Shown here in pieces: positions 38,761 through 46,729 of a stretch of DNA of 64,000 bases; the stretch's first letter is position 1, and each line of letters opens with the position of its first letter. The position numbers were made by a program, and so were the translations under genes. Under the pieces are notes generated by a model, which saw nothing but the letters and a program-made list of their open reading frames with translations, made no database searches and was not told the DNA's origin. The stretch lies in NCBI GenBank assembly GCA_005880985.1, contig VBIQ01000005.1, positions 124,001 to 188,000 on the forward strand. The letters are read 5' to 3'. The stretch comes from Chloroflexota bacterium (lineage in GTDB: Bacteria; Chloroflexota; Dormibacteria; Aeolococcales; Aeolococcaceae).

Positions 38761-40299
38761 ATGGCCACCTCCGCCACCGCGCGCCCGGCGGCAGCGCCGC
38801 GCGGCATCGGGCGCACCCGCGCGGGCGCGGCCGCGTTCCTCGCCGATCCCCGGCGCGTGCTGTGCCTGGCCTGCGCCATGCTGGCGTTGATCCCCTGCGT
38901 CGACGTGCTCGGCGATCCCGACGTCTGGTGGCACCTCCGCGCCGGCCGCTGGATGCTCGACCACCACGCCATCCCCCGCGCCGAGCTCTTCTCCTACACC
39001 GCCGCCGGCCACCCCTGGACCGCCCACGAATGGCTCTCGGAGGTGCTCTTCGCCGGGATCGCCGCCACCGCGGGGCTGGCGGTGCTGGCGCTGGTGGCCG
39101 CCGCGGTCGCCTGGAGCGGTCTGCTCGCCTGCGGACTGCGGGCCCGCAGCCGGGGTGCCGGGCCGGTGGCGATCGGTGTCGCCCTGATCGTCGGCGCCCG
39201 GGCCGCCGAGCCGGTTCTCGGTACCCGCCCCCAGGTGGCGACCTTCGCGCTCGCCTGCTGGACCTTGCTCATCGTCGAGCGACACCTGCGCCGCGGCGGT
39301 CGCGCCCTCTGGCTGCTACCCCCGCTGTTCGCGGTCTGGGCCAACCTCCACGCCGGCTTTCTCGGGGGCCTGGCGGTGCTGGCCCTGGTCCTCGCGGTCG
39401 AGCTGGCGCGACCGCTGCTGCGCCGGCCGGCAACGGTTCCGCAGCGGCGGGTCCGCGACCTCGCCCTCGCCTTCGCCGGCTCGACGGCGGCCTGCTGCCT
39501 GACCCCGGCCGGCCCCGGCCTGCTCACCTTCGCCATCGGCGTCAGCGCCGCCGAGCGCTCCCGCCCCATCGTCGAGTGGCGGGCGCCCAATTTCCACGAC
39601 CCGGCGATGGCCGGCCTGCTGGTGCTGCTGGTGTCCCTCGCCGTGCTGGCGGTGGCACGGTGGCGGGACCTCGACCTCCGCGACGGGGTGCTGGTGGCCG
39701 CCGGGACGGCGGCGGCACTGATGGCGGTGCGCAACACCGCGCTCTGCGTCGCCCTGGTGCTCCCCACCTGGACCGTCCTGTTCGATCGCGCCGTGGTGGC
39801 CCTGGAACGGCGCCACCGCGGTCGCGCCACGTCCGGTGCGGTGCGCCCGGCCGCGGTGGTCACCGGCCTCGCCGCCCTGGTGCTGGCCGCGATCACCGCG
39901 GCCGGCGTGTCCAGCCAGCGAGCCGCGCGCGACGCCGCCGGCGACGCGGTGGCGGCTCGGTACCCGGCTGCCGCCGCCACCGCCATCGCCTCGCTACCGG
40001 GGCAGGTGCGCCTCTTCGCCCCCTACGCCGACGGCGGCTACCTGATCGACCGCCTCTGGCCCCACGCGGTGGTGTACGTCTACGGCGAGGACACCGTGCT
40101 CGGCAGTTCGGTGCTCGACGACTACCTGCGCATCGCCAGCGGCGCCGGCGACGCCCCCTCGGCGCTGTCACTTCTCGACAAAAGTGGCACCAACGCGGTG
40201 CTCGCACCACCGGGGCCGCTGGCGAACCAGCTGCTCGCCTCGGGGCGCTGGCGGGCGGCATCCCGCGACGGCGAGCGGACCCTGTTCCTCTCGCGCTAG
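38761..40299 (+). CDS. Large polytopic membrane protein, GT-C glycosyltransferase-like
   Basis: The 512-residue protein has about ten to eleven membrane helices. After the first helix comes a conserved-looking exterior loop DPDVWWHLRAGRWML and SYTAAGHPWTAHEWLSE; the acidic DxD-like residues and aromatic content resemble lipid-linked-sugar GT-C enzymes. A soluble C-terminal segment (LFAPYADGGYLIDRLWP onward) is typical of this group in soil bacteria. I infer a membrane enzyme or transporter handling polyprenyl-linked sugars, but no catalytic motif is definitive. The frame extends 150 nt upstream; the promoter-proximal ATG is preferred. Confidence 0.7.
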   Translation: MATSATARPAAAPRGIGRTRAGAAAFLADPRRVLCLACAMLALIPCVDVLGDPDVWWHLRAGRWMLDHHAIPRAELFSYTAAGHPWTAHEWLSEVLFAGIAATAGLAVLALVAAAVAWSGLLACGLRARSRGAGPVAIGVALIVGARAAEPVLGTRPQVATFALACWTLLIVERHLRRGGRALWLLPPLFAVWANLHAGFLGGLAVLALVLAVELARPLLRRPATVPQRRVRDLALAFAGSTAACCLTPAGPGLLTFAIGVSAAERSRPIVEWRAPNFHDPAMAGLLVLLVSLAVLAVARWRDLDLRDGVLVAAGTAAALMAVRNTALCVALVLPTWTVLFDRAVVALERRHRGRATSGAVRPAAVVTGLAALVLAAITAAGVSSQRAARDAAGDAVAARYPAAAATAIASLPGQVRLFAPYADGGYLIDRLWPHAVVYVYGEDTVLGSSVLDDYLRIASGAGDAPSALSLLDKSGTNAVLAPPGPLANQLLASGRWRAASRDGERTLFLSR

Positions 40300-40316
40300 G
40301 TCGCGGCCTCACCGGC

Positions 40317-40955
40317 TCAGAGAGACGCCAGCCCTTCGGGAGACTTGCCGACGTGGTTGTCGTAGAAGCGCTGCACCTGGTTGATGTCGAGGGTCTGCAT
40401 CGGCAGGTACCAGTCCCACGACACCAGCGCGAACCTTGGTTTCATCGTTGTCCAGGGCAGGATGATGATCTTGGAGTAGGCCTGGCCGCCCGGATCGGGA
40501 GACTGGCGATGCAGCCAGTCGCGCAGCTTCTGGAAATCGTCGGGGCAACCGGTCGGGCCACCGCCGGGGCAGTTGTAGAGCACGGCGATATAGCCATGCT
40601 CGAGGTTGTGGACCCAGTACTCCGCCGGGATCGCCTTGTCGTAGGCGCCGTGCTGTATGGGTGCGACACCGCCGCCGAGGGAATAGTGACAGCCGCTGGT
40701 GGGCGGGTTGTGCAGGTACTGCACCTTGGCGGGCGGGGCGACGTGGGTGTGCGGCATCTCGCTGATCGCCTGGCCCACCGGGGGCTGGCTGTTGACGTCG
40801 GGCGGCGACGGGCTATAGGCCCCGACGCTTCCGTCGGTGGGGCAGCTGTCGTTGCCGACGAACGTGACCGAGGGCAGGTTGTCGCCGCCGCAGGCGACCG
40901 CGACCAGGGCGACGGCGAGCATCAGGGCAGGCCGGCGCAGTCCGTAGGGCATCAT
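40317..40955 (-). CDS. DUF3105 lipoprotein
   Basis: The 212-residue product has a signal peptide ending VAVAC (lipobox). The DUF3105 domain follows, with NPPTSGCHY (often PPTSGPH), EYWVHNLEHGYIAVLYNCP and a C-terminal IIILPW region. The conserved histidines suggest metal or ligand binding outside the membrane, but no function is established. A TAGAGT box lies 9 nt before the double ATG. It is convergent with the GT-C-like gene and divergent from coaE. Confidence 0.85.
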   Translation of the reverse strand: MMPYGLRRPALMLAVALVAVACGGDNLPSVTFVGNDSCPTDGSVGAYSPSPPDVNSQPPVGQAISEMPHTHVAPPAKVQYLHNPPTSGCHYSLGGGVAPIQHGAYDKAIPAEYWVHNLEHGYIAVLYNCPGGGPTGCPDDFQKLRDWLHRQSPDPGGQAYSKIIILPWTTMKPRFALVSWDWYLPMQTLDINQVQRFYDNHVGKSPEGLASL

Positions 40956-40964
40956 CGGCGCGCC

Positions 40965-40970
40965 ACTCTA
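40965..40970 (-). promoter_or_regulatory. -10 box TAGAGT, DUF3105 gene
   Basis: TAGAGT is 9 nt before the first ATG of the DUF3105 gene. Confidence 0.5.
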
Positions 40971-41018
40971 GCAAGCGCGGGTCTGACGTTCGGGCCGTGC
41001 GCTGCCGGCGCGGACTGC

Positions 41019-41024
41019 TAGGGT
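41019..41024 (+). promoter_or_regulatory. -10 box TAGGGT, coaE
   Basis: TAGGGT is 9 nt before the coaE ATG. Confidence 0.5.
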
Positions 41025-41033
41025 GCGGCGGCG

Positions 41034-41627
41034 ATGCGGCTGATCGGTCTCACCGGTGGCATCGCCACCGGCAAGAGCACGGTGGCGGAGATGCTCGGCT
41101 CGCGTGGTGCCCTGGTTGTCGACGCCGACCGTCTGGCCCGCGAGGTGGTGGAGCCGGGCACACCGGCGCTCACCGCCATCGTCGCCGAGTTCGGCGAGGG
41201 CGTGCTTGACGCGGAGGGACGCCTCGACCGTGGCGTGCTCGGCGGCGTGGTGTTCGCCGACCCCGAGCGGCGGCGACGCCTCGAGGACATCACCCATCCG
41301 GCGATCGGCACCCTGATGCAGGAGCGGGTGGCGGCGGCGGTCCTGGCCTCGCCGCCATTGGTGGCGGTCGACATCCCGCTGCTCTTCGAGACCCACCGTC
41401 AGGGGATGTTCGAAGGGGTGCTGCTGGTCTATGCGGATGAGTCCACCCAGCTGCGCCGCCTCGCAGCCCGCGACGGGCTCACCGAATCGGAGGCGCGACG
41501 CCGCCTGTCGGCGCAGATGCCCATCGACGAGAAGCGCCGGCTGGCAACCTGGGTGATCGACAACAGCCGTGACGTGGCCGAGACCGAGCATCAGGTGCAG
41601 CGCTGGTGGACCGAGGTGATGGCCTGA
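41034..41627 (+). CDS. coaE: Dephospho-CoA kinase CoaE
   Basis: The 197-residue P-loop kinase performs the last step of coenzyme A synthesis. Walker A is GGIATGKST at residues 8-16, followed by VVDADRLAREVV, ITHPAIG, VAVDIPLLFET and the lid-side DESTQLRRLAARDGL. Length is typical. The stop codon is one base from the stop of the convergent CoA transferase gene, inside the palindrome TGGCCTGA-G-TCAGGCCA, so the two transcripts must end within each other. Confidence 0.96.
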   Translation: MRLIGLTGGIATGKSTVAEMLGSRGALVVDADRLAREVVEPGTPALTAIVAEFGEGVLDAEGRLDRGVLGGVVFADPERRRRLEDITHPAIGTLMQERVAAAVLASPPLVAVDIPLLFETHRQGMFEGVLLVYADESTQLRRLAARDGLTESEARRRLSAQMPIDEKRRLATWVIDNSRDVAETEHQVQRWWTEVMA

Positions 41628-41636
41628 GTCAGGCCA
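41620..41636. terminator. Palindrome containing both stop codons of coaE and the CoA transferase gene
   Basis: TGGCCTGA (41620-41627) and TCAGGCCA (41629-41636) are exact inverted arms around a single G. Each arm carries the stop codon of the gene arriving from that side. Possible bidirectional termination point, weak as an RNA hairpin because of the one-base centre. Confidence 0.3.
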
Positions 41637-42795
41637 CAGCTCCATCGGCCAGCATCGCCTCGATGGCGGCGGCGTCGTAGCCGGCTTCCAGCAGAACCTC
41701 GCGGGTGTGCTCGCCGTATCCGGGCGCCGGCCGGCGCACCGCCGGTGGCGTCGCGCTGAGCCGAAAGGGAAAGCCGAGAACCGGACCGGGACCGCCGCTG
41801 CCGGCCTCGAGCTGCAGATGCCGGTGGCGCACCTGCTCGTGGTCGAACACCTCGTCGAGCCCGAGCACCGGCTCACAGCACACGTCGCGTCCGGCCAGGG
41901 CCTCCACCCACTGCGCCCGGGTGCGACGGAGGAACACCGCCTCCAGCTCCGCATGGACCCGATCCGCGTCCTCGCCGTCGGCGAAGGCGTCGCCGGCGAG
42001 ATGCGGCACTCCCAGCGCCTCCACCAGTGCCGCCCAGAACTTCGGTTCCAGGGCGCCCACGCTCATCACGCCGTCGGCGCAGCGGTAGAGGTTGTAGCAG
42101 GGATGACGCCCGTTGAGATGGGTGCCGGCGGGCCCGGGTGCATGGCCCTCGAAGAAGTAGCGGGCCGCGTGCAGGGAGAGCCAGGTGACCACGCCGTCCA
42201 GCATCGACACGTCGCAGTGCTGCCCCTCGCCGGTCCGCTCCCGGTGGTGGAGGGCGGCGAGCACCGCGATGGCGGCGCTCATCGCGCCGCCTCCGATGTC
42301 GCCGACCTGGACTCCCGGCATCGCCACCGTTCCGTCACGGGTGCCGGTCATCCCCAGGGCGCCGCCGATGGCGATGTAGTTGAGGTCGTGGCCGGCGCGG
42401 TCGCGATATGGCCCATCCTGACCGTAACCGCTGATGCTGCAGAGGATGACGCCGCGGTTGCGTCGGCGGAGCTCCTGGTAGCCGACCCTCAGCCGGTCGA
42501 GGACCCCGGGCCGGAAGGACTCGACGACCACGTCGGCGGTCTCCACCAGGCGGAGGAAGGCCTCGCGCCCCGCCTCGGCCTTGAGGTCCAGGCGGATCGA
42601 CCGCTTGTTGCGGTTGAGGGTGTAGTACATCGCCGAGTAGTCGCCCTGCAGCGGGGGCGTCCAGCGGATGTAGTCGCCGCCGGAGAGGTCCTCGACCTTG
42701 ATGACGTCGGCTCCCAGGTCGGCGAACACCATGGTGCAGAAGGGGCCGGGAAGCAGGCGGGTGAGATCGAGCACGCGCAGCCCGGACAGCGGCAT
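41629..42795 (-). CDS. CaiB/BaiF (class III) CoA transferase, AMACR-like
   Basis: The 388-residue enzyme has the family opening LSGLRVLDLTRLLPGPFCTM, LGADVIKVED, the Rossmann segment VVVESFRPGVLDRLG-like (SFRPGVLDRL), and the catalytic Asp in GHDLNYIAIGGALG. GHDxNY is typical of alpha-methylacyl-CoA racemases and succinyl-CoA/formyl-CoA transferases of this fold. HCDVSMLDGVV and GTHLNGRHPCYNLY further match the racemase branch. It acts on acyl-CoA in the cytoplasm; racemase versus transferase cannot be settled. TACACT stands 8 nt before the ATG. Confidence 0.9.
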   Translation of the reverse strand: MPLSGLRVLDLTRLLPGPFCTMVFADLGADVIKVEDLSGGDYIRWTPPLQGDYSAMYYTLNRNKRSIRLDLKAEAGREAFLRLVETADVVVESFRPGVLDRLRVGYQELRRRNRGVILCSISGYGQDGPYRDRAGHDLNYIAIGGALGMTGTRDGTVAMPGVQVGDIGGGAMSAAIAVLAALHHRERTGEGQHCDVSMLDGVVTWLSLHAARYFFEGHAPGPAGTHLNGRHPCYNLYRCADGVMSVGALEPKFWAALVEALGVPHLAGDAFADGEDADRVHAELEAVFLRRTRAQWVEALAGRDVCCEPVLGLDEVFDHEQVRHRHLQLEAGSGGPGPVLGFPFRLSATPPAVRRPAPGYGEHTREVLLEAGYDAAAIEAMLADGAVA

Positions 42796-42803
42796 GGCGG
42801 CCG

Positions 42804-42809
42804 AGTGTA
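42804..42809 (-). promoter_or_regulatory. -10 box TACACT, CoA transferase gene
   Basis: TACACT is 8 nt before the ATG at 42795. A separate TAGATT at 42849-42854 points the other way, toward the DNA polymerase X gene. Confidence 0.5.
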
Positions 42810-42873
42810 AACCGCGTTGCGCAGTGCTCGCCGCAGCGAATGCTGTGCTAGATTCGGTGAGGGAGATCCCGCA

Positions 42874-43878
42874 ATGGTTGGCAACCCGGATGTGATCAGC
42901 GCGCTGGAGCGCATCGCCGATCTACTCGAGGTGAGGGGCGAGAACGCGTTCAAGGTGCGGGCCTATCGCACCGCCGCCGCCCAGGTCGAAAACCTCGGCG
43001 AGCAGCTTGCCGACATCGCCAAGGGCCCCGACGGTCTGCGCAGCCTCAGCGGCTTCGGCCCCGCCATCGCCGAGAAGGTCACCGAGCTGCTCCGGACCGG
43101 TCGCCTCGCCTACCTCGAGGAGCTCGAGGCGGAGGTTCCCTGCTCGCTGCTGGAGCTCACCAGCCTGCCCGGGGTGGGACCGCGCACCGTCAACATGCTC
43201 TGGAAGGAGGGGGGCATCACCAGCCTCGAGCAGCTCGAGGGCGCCGCTCGCTCGGGCCGGCTGGCGGGGCTTCCGCGGCTCGGAGCCAAGAGCGTGGACA
43301 ACATCGTCCGCGCTCTCGACACCCGCCGGCCGGAGGCAGGCAAGGTTCGCCGGCCGCGCGAGGCGGTGGCGCCGCTGGTCGACGAGCTGCTCCGCCTCCT
43401 GCACGCGATGCCCGCCTGTGAGCGGGCCGAGGTGGCCGGCTCGTTCCGGCGAGGACGGGAGTGGGTCGGCGACCTCGACCTGCTCGTCTCCACCGGCCAG
43501 CCCGGTGAGGTGCTGAGCGCGCTCGCGGCGCTCCCCCGCGCTGAGCGGGTGCTGCTCCGGGGCGACACCAAGTGCTCGATCGTGGTCGACGGTCTCCAGG
43601 TCGACTGCCGCGCCGTCACCGCCGAGCAGTTCGGTGCGGCGTGGCAGTACTTCACCGGGTCGCAGGCGCACAACATCCGGATGCGCGGGCTGGCGCTGCG
43701 AATGGGGCTGACCCTCAACGAGTACGGCGTCTTCCGCGGCGACGACGGCGCTCGAGTCGCGGGCGCCAGCGAGGAGGAGGTCTACGCCGCCCTCGGCCTC
43801 CCCTGGGTCCCTCCCGAGAAGCGCGAGAACGGTGAGCTTCCGACCAGTGTTGGCGCCGGGAACGCGGCGACGGCCTGA
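42874..43878 (+). CDS. DNA polymerase X family protein without PHP domain
   Basis: Only 334 residues. The order is an N-terminal 8-kDa-like helix-hairpin-helix domain (GENAFKVRAYRTAA, then LSGFGPAIAEKVTELL), a second HhH (LPGVGPRTVNMLW), and the palm with nucleotidyltransferase core AGSFRRGREWVGDLDLLVS (the DxD metal pair) and a third acidic residue in VDGLQVDCRAV. Thumb elements include YFTGSQAHNIRMRGLALRMG and NEYGVF. Bacterial PolX is usually about 570 residues with a C-terminal PHP 3'-5' exonuclease; here the frame ends at WVPPEKRENGE, the linker before PHP. GGGAG precedes the ATG. Gap-filling repair role inferred. Confidence 0.9.
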   Translation: MVGNPDVISALERIADLLEVRGENAFKVRAYRTAAAQVENLGEQLADIAKGPDGLRSLSGFGPAIAEKVTELLRTGRLAYLEELEAEVPCSLLELTSLPGVGPRTVNMLWKEGGITSLEQLEGAARSGRLAGLPRLGAKSVDNIVRALDTRRPEAGKVRRPREAVAPLVDELLRLLHAMPACERAEVAGSFRRGREWVGDLDLLVSTGQPGEVLSALAALPRAERVLLRGDTKCSIVVDGLQVDCRAVTAEQFGAAWQYFTGSQAHNIRMRGLALRMGLTLNEYGVFRGDDGARVAGASEEEVYAALGLPWVPPEKRENGELPTSVGAGNAATA

Positions 43879-43883
43879 CATCG

Positions 43884-44393
43884 ATGGACGAGCTGGTCAT
43901 CAAGGTCCCGGCGCCCTTCAGCGGGATCGACGACGTCGGTTTCAGCGCTCGGTACCCGGCGCAGGAGAGCGGCGAACCGCTGCGCGACATCCCCGTCTTC
44001 GTCGAGGGGCCGGCGCGTCCGATGCGGGTGTTGATGGAGCGGCTGCTGCTCTTCGCCGACCGGGCCGACATGATCGACGTCGGCGCCGCGGACGAGGCCT
44101 ACTGCTGGACACCACCGATCCAGCTCAGCGATGAGGTCTGCGTGCTCGCCTTTCGCGACCGCAGCCTGATCGATCCGGTCACCGCCTCGCTGGCATCGCG
44201 GAGTTACGTGTGGAACCTGGTCCGGCCGCTCGCCTTCCCGTTTCTTCGCGACTGCGTACGCATCGGCAAGCTTCGCCTCGCCGAGCGGATCGCGGTGGTG
44301 CTCGACACCGGACGGCCCCCGGTGGTCGACCTCGAGCTGGAACGGCGCGCCATCACTCCGGTCAACGGCGAGCTGCTGCTCTTCGGCAGCTGA
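43884..44393 (+). CDS. Unknown 169-aa protein paired with DNA polymerase X
   Basis: The gene starts 5 bp after the polymerase X stop and is probably cotranslated. The product is soluble, without signal peptide, helices in the membrane or recognisable motifs. It starts MDELVIKVPAPFSGIDD and contains an alternating beta pattern and a hydrophobic PLAFPFLRDCVRIGKLRLAERIAVVLD stretch. It has three cysteines without metal spacing. I do not recognise the family; its position suggests a DNA-repair or CoA-related role only by association. Confidence 0.7.
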   Translation: MDELVIKVPAPFSGIDDVGFSARYPAQESGEPLRDIPVFVEGPARPMRVLMERLLLFADRADMIDVGAADEAYCWTPPIQLSDEVCVLAFRDRSLIDPVTASLASRSYVWNLVRPLAFPFLRDCVRIGKLRLAERIAVVLDTGRPPVVDLELERRAITPVNGELLLFGS

Positions 44394-44404
44394 GCCACGC
44401 CGGG

Positions 44405-44424
44405 GCTGCCGTGCCTAGGGCAGC
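44405..44424. terminator. Short hairpin between convergent genes
   Basis: GCTGCC (44405-44410) and GGCAGC (44419-44424) pair over 6 bp; the 8-nt loop contains the stop codon of the minus-strand gene. No T-run. Confidence 0.3.
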
Positions 44425-44822
44425 GGGGTCGCGATGGGTGTCGGGGTCGGCGCCGCGCTCGGTGTCGCCGTCGGGCTGGCCGCCGGCGACGGAGTGGTGC
44501 CCGGCTGGGGCGACGCAGTCGACGAGGGCGTGACCGTCGCTGAGGACGAGACCGTCGGCGACGGCGTCGGCGTGGGCGGCAACGGCGGGGTGGGGCAGTT
44601 GGCGAAGGCGAGGTTGGGAGCCGTCGGCGATGCCGTCGCCGACGCCGTGGGCGCGGCCGCGGCCGGGCTGACGTAGGGCGTGTAGGTCGGGCAGGGTGGC
44701 GGCGGCGGGACGGTGGAGGGCCCCTTGCTGATGAGCAGCGAGATGGCGACTGCCACGGCGCCGATCACCACCGTGGCGACGAACAGAGCTGCTCCCCACT
44801 CTCGCGAGACCAGCCGGTTCAC
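44415..44822 (-). CDS. Membrane-anchored Pro/Thr/Ser-rich surface protein
   Basis: From a GTG overlapping the galU stop (GTGA), the 135-residue product has one N-terminal membrane helix (WGAALFVATVVIGAVAVAIS). The tail is almost entirely Pro, Thr, Ser and Ala with repeated PTPTPS-like units, and two Cys flank the middle. This is the composition of a cell-surface linker or stalk. Coupling to galU hints at a role in cell-envelope glycan or glycosylated surface, but the tail could also be a low-complexity drift product. Confidence 0.6.
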   Translation of the reverse strand: MNRLVSREWGAALFVATVVIGAVAVAISLLISKGPSTVPPPPPCPTYTPYVSPAAAAPTASATASPTAPNLAFANCPTPPLPPTPTPSPTVSSSATVTPSSTASPQPGTTPSPAASPTATPSAAPTPTPIATPLP

Positions 44823-45694
44823 CCGCTGACCCCGGCCATCGCCCGGCGGAGCGCGGGTCCGTACCCGGGATGCTCCGCGGCGGCGCGGACCAGCGTCTGC
44901 AGCCATCCCTCGAGGGTGCCCACGTCGAGCAGCTCGCCCTCGAACTCGAGTCCCCACACCGCGGTCGACCCGATCACCGCGCCGATGCCGTCGGTGAGCT
45001 GGATCTCGCCCCCGGCGCCGGGACCGATCGCGACCAGCGCCTCCATCACCGCCGGGGTGAGGACGTACCGCCCCATGATGGCCAGGTCGCTGGGCGCGTC
45101 CTCGGGCGCGGGCTTCTCGACCACCGCGGTGACCCGGTGCAGCCGTCCGCGCGACTCCGCCACCATCGCGCAGCCGAAGCGGGAGATCCGTTCGCGGGGG
45201 ACCCGGGTCAGGGCGAGGATCGGGGTGGCCAGCTCGCGGTGGGCGTCGACCAGCTGAGCCAGCACCGGCTTCGATCCCCAGGACAGGTCATCGGGGAGCA
45301 GGCAGCCGAAAGGGCGATCGCCCACCACCGCGGCAGCGCAGCGCACCGCGTCGCCGAGGCCGAGCGGCTCGGGCTGATACACGTACGCGAAGCTGGCGAG
45401 CCGGGTCGCGCGGCGCACCGCCTCCAGGCTGTCGAGCTTGCCGCGGGCCTCGAGGGTGCGTTCCAACTCCGGTGCGGCGTCGAAGTGGGCGGCGAGAAGC
45501 TCCTTGCCGCGACTGGTGACCACCACCATGGTGTCGACCCCCGCCGCCACCGCCTCTTCGACCCCCCACTGCAGCACCGGGCGGTCGAGCACCGGAAGCA
45601 ACTCCTTGGGGAGCGCCTTGGTGGCGGGAAGGAAGCGCGTTCCCAACCCGGCGGCGGGAATGACGCAGTGGCGCACCTGCATGTGGCGGCGCAT
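44819..45694 (-). CDS. galU: UTP-glucose-1-phosphate uridylyltransferase GalU
   Basis: The 291-residue nucleotidyltransferase forms UDP-glucose. Motifs: VIPAAGLGTRFLPATKALPKELLPV at the N-terminus (nucleotide and metal binding), the EPLGLGDAV block, CLLPDDL, VVEKPAPEDAPSDLAIMGRYVL and GEIQLTDGI. I start at the ATG at 45694; the frame runs further up, but conserved sequence begins just after. The 132-bp gap to the divergent M23 gene carries that gene's leader. Confidence 0.93.
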   Translation of the reverse strand: MRRHMQVRHCVIPAAGLGTRFLPATKALPKELLPVLDRPVLQWGVEEAVAAGVDTMVVVTSRGKELLAAHFDAAPELERTLEARGKLDSLEAVRRATRLASFAYVYQPEPLGLGDAVRCAAAVVGDRPFGCLLPDDLSWGSKPVLAQLVDAHRELATPILALTRVPRERISRFGCAMVAESRGRLHRVTAVVEKPAPEDAPSDLAIMGRYVLTPAVMEALVAIGPGAGGEIQLTDGIGAVIGSTAVWGLEFEGELLDVGTLEGWLQTLVRAAAEHPGYGPALRRAMAGVSG

Positions 45695-45733
45695 TGTCGC
45701 CGCTCGCCCGGCAGCGCCGCCAGCCGGGCCGTG

Positions 45734-45825
45734 GGGTGTGCTAGCCTCTCGCGCCGTTCGGAAGGGTGTTACGCCATCGAGGCGCGGCGGGTTGATCCGC
45801 CTCGAATCGGGAGAACCAATCACTG
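45734..45825 (+). promoter_or_regulatory. Promoter and structured leader of the M23 peptidase gene
   Basis: A TAGCCT -10-like box at 45741-45746 is followed by about 75 nt that can fold: CGCGCC pairs with a later GGCGCG, and GGCGG-GTTGAT-CCGCC forms a second hairpin. The leader then ends in CGGGAGAACCAATCAC before the GTG. Cell-wall-hydrolase genes in Gram-positives are often preceded by c-di-AMP (ydaO-type) riboswitches; I cannot confirm that fold here. Confidence 0.35.
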
Positions 45826-46491
45826 GTGCTCGCTACTCGACGCTGGCTCGTGCACGCCGCGGTCGCAGCCACCGCGCTCGGTCTTGTCACCGTGCCGCTG
45901 TCGATCGCCGCGCACTCGGCGCCGGCGTCGCCGGGCGATGGCGGACCTCCGCTGGTGCTCGAGGCGCTGCCGGGAATCGTGCCGGTGGCCGCCGGCCATC
46001 CCCTGGAGCCGGCGGTGCCGCACCTCGCCTGGCCCCTGAGCGGGGAGATCACTCAGGCCTTCGGACCGACGTCGTACTGGTTCGAGCCCCGCGTCGTGGT
46101 CGGCCGGGTCGCCTATCCCCACTTCCACACCGGCATCGACATCGCCGCGCCCTTCGGCACCGCGGTCGCCGCCGCGGCGCCGGGCCAGGTCGAGTTCGCC
46201 GGCTGGGAGGGGGGCTACGGCGAGACGGTGGTCGTGCTTCATCCGGGAGGACTGCGAACGCTGTACGCGCATCTCAACAGCGTCCGGGTCGCTCGGGGGC
46301 GCACGGTTGAGGTGGGCACGGTCCTGGGCCTCGAGGGCGCGACCGGCAACGCCACCGGTCCGCATCTCCACTTCGAGGTACGCACCGCGCCACAGGTGGT
46401 GGTGAATCCGATGGGCTACCTCGCTCCCGACGGGCTGTCGGGGCAGAACGACGCCGTCGCCATCAATTGGGGGCTGCCGGCGACGCGCTGA
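45826..46491 (+). CDS. M23-family (LytM-like) peptidoglycan endopeptidase
   Basis: The 221-residue secreted protein has an N-terminal signal peptide (basic WLVH then ALGLVTVPLSIAAHSA) and an M23 domain with zinc ligands in HTGIDIA (HxxxD) and PHLHFEV (HxH). GQVEFAGW and the following YGETVVVLHPGG strand match the lysostaphin/LytM fold. It probably cleaves peptide cross-links outside the membrane. The start is GTG. The short linker domain lacks LysM or coiled coil, so it may need an activator. Confidence 0.92.
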   Translation: MLATRRWLVHAAVAATALGLVTVPLSIAAHSAPASPGDGGPPLVLEALPGIVPVAAGHPLEPAVPHLAWPLSGEITQAFGPTSYWFEPRVVVGRVAYPHFHTGIDIAAPFGTAVAAAAPGQVEFAGWEGGYGETVVVLHPGGLRTLYAHLNSVRVARGRTVEVGTVLGLEGATGNATGPHLHFEVRTAPQVVVNPMGYLAPDGLSGQNDAVAINWGLPATR

Positions 46492-46576
46492 CGGCGGGCT
46501 CGGACCAGCGACGCTCGCCGCATGCCGTTCCGTTTCTGAGGCACCGCCCGGCGCGGGCCGCCCGCCGACGCGTCCG

Positions 46577-46582
46577 TATAAT
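46577..46582 (+). promoter_or_regulatory. Consensus -10 box TATAAT of tRNA-Glu
   Basis: Perfect TATAAT located 33 nt before the mature tRNA 5' end, in GC-rich surroundings. No clear -35. Confidence 0.6.
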
Positions 46583-46615
46583 TCGCCGCTGCCACCAAGT
46601 CGCCGCTGCGGTCGC

Positions 46616-46689
46616 GCCCCGTTCGTCTAGTGGCCCAGGACACCGCCCTCTCAAGGCGGAGATCAGCGGTTCGAATCCGCTACGGGGTA
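46616..46689 (+). tRNA. tRNA-Glu (anticodon CUC)
   Basis: A complete 74-nt cloverleaf: acceptor GCCCCGT/ACGGGGT (first pair G-U) with discriminator A, anticodon stem CCGCC/GGCGG with loop CTCTCAA (anticodon CTC), and T-arm AGCGG-TTCGAAT-CCGCT. CCA is not encoded. Sequence closely follows bacterial tRNA-Glu in its D-arm (TCGTCTAGTGGCC). Confidence 0.96.
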
Positions 46690-46729
46690 CTCCCGGTGCC
46701 GCCGCCTCGGCGCACGGTCCCGGCGCCGA

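Noticed and set aside
38388-41021. About 880-codon open frame on the plus strand
   Set aside because: Runs out of frame through the GT-C-like gene and antisense to the DUF3105 gene; composition is Arg/Ala/Gly-rich noise.
44430-44660. Repeated GTCGGCG/GTCGCCG-like units suggestive of a minisatellite
   Set aside because: They reflect the Pro/Thr/Ser-rich coding tail of the surface protein; units are irregular.
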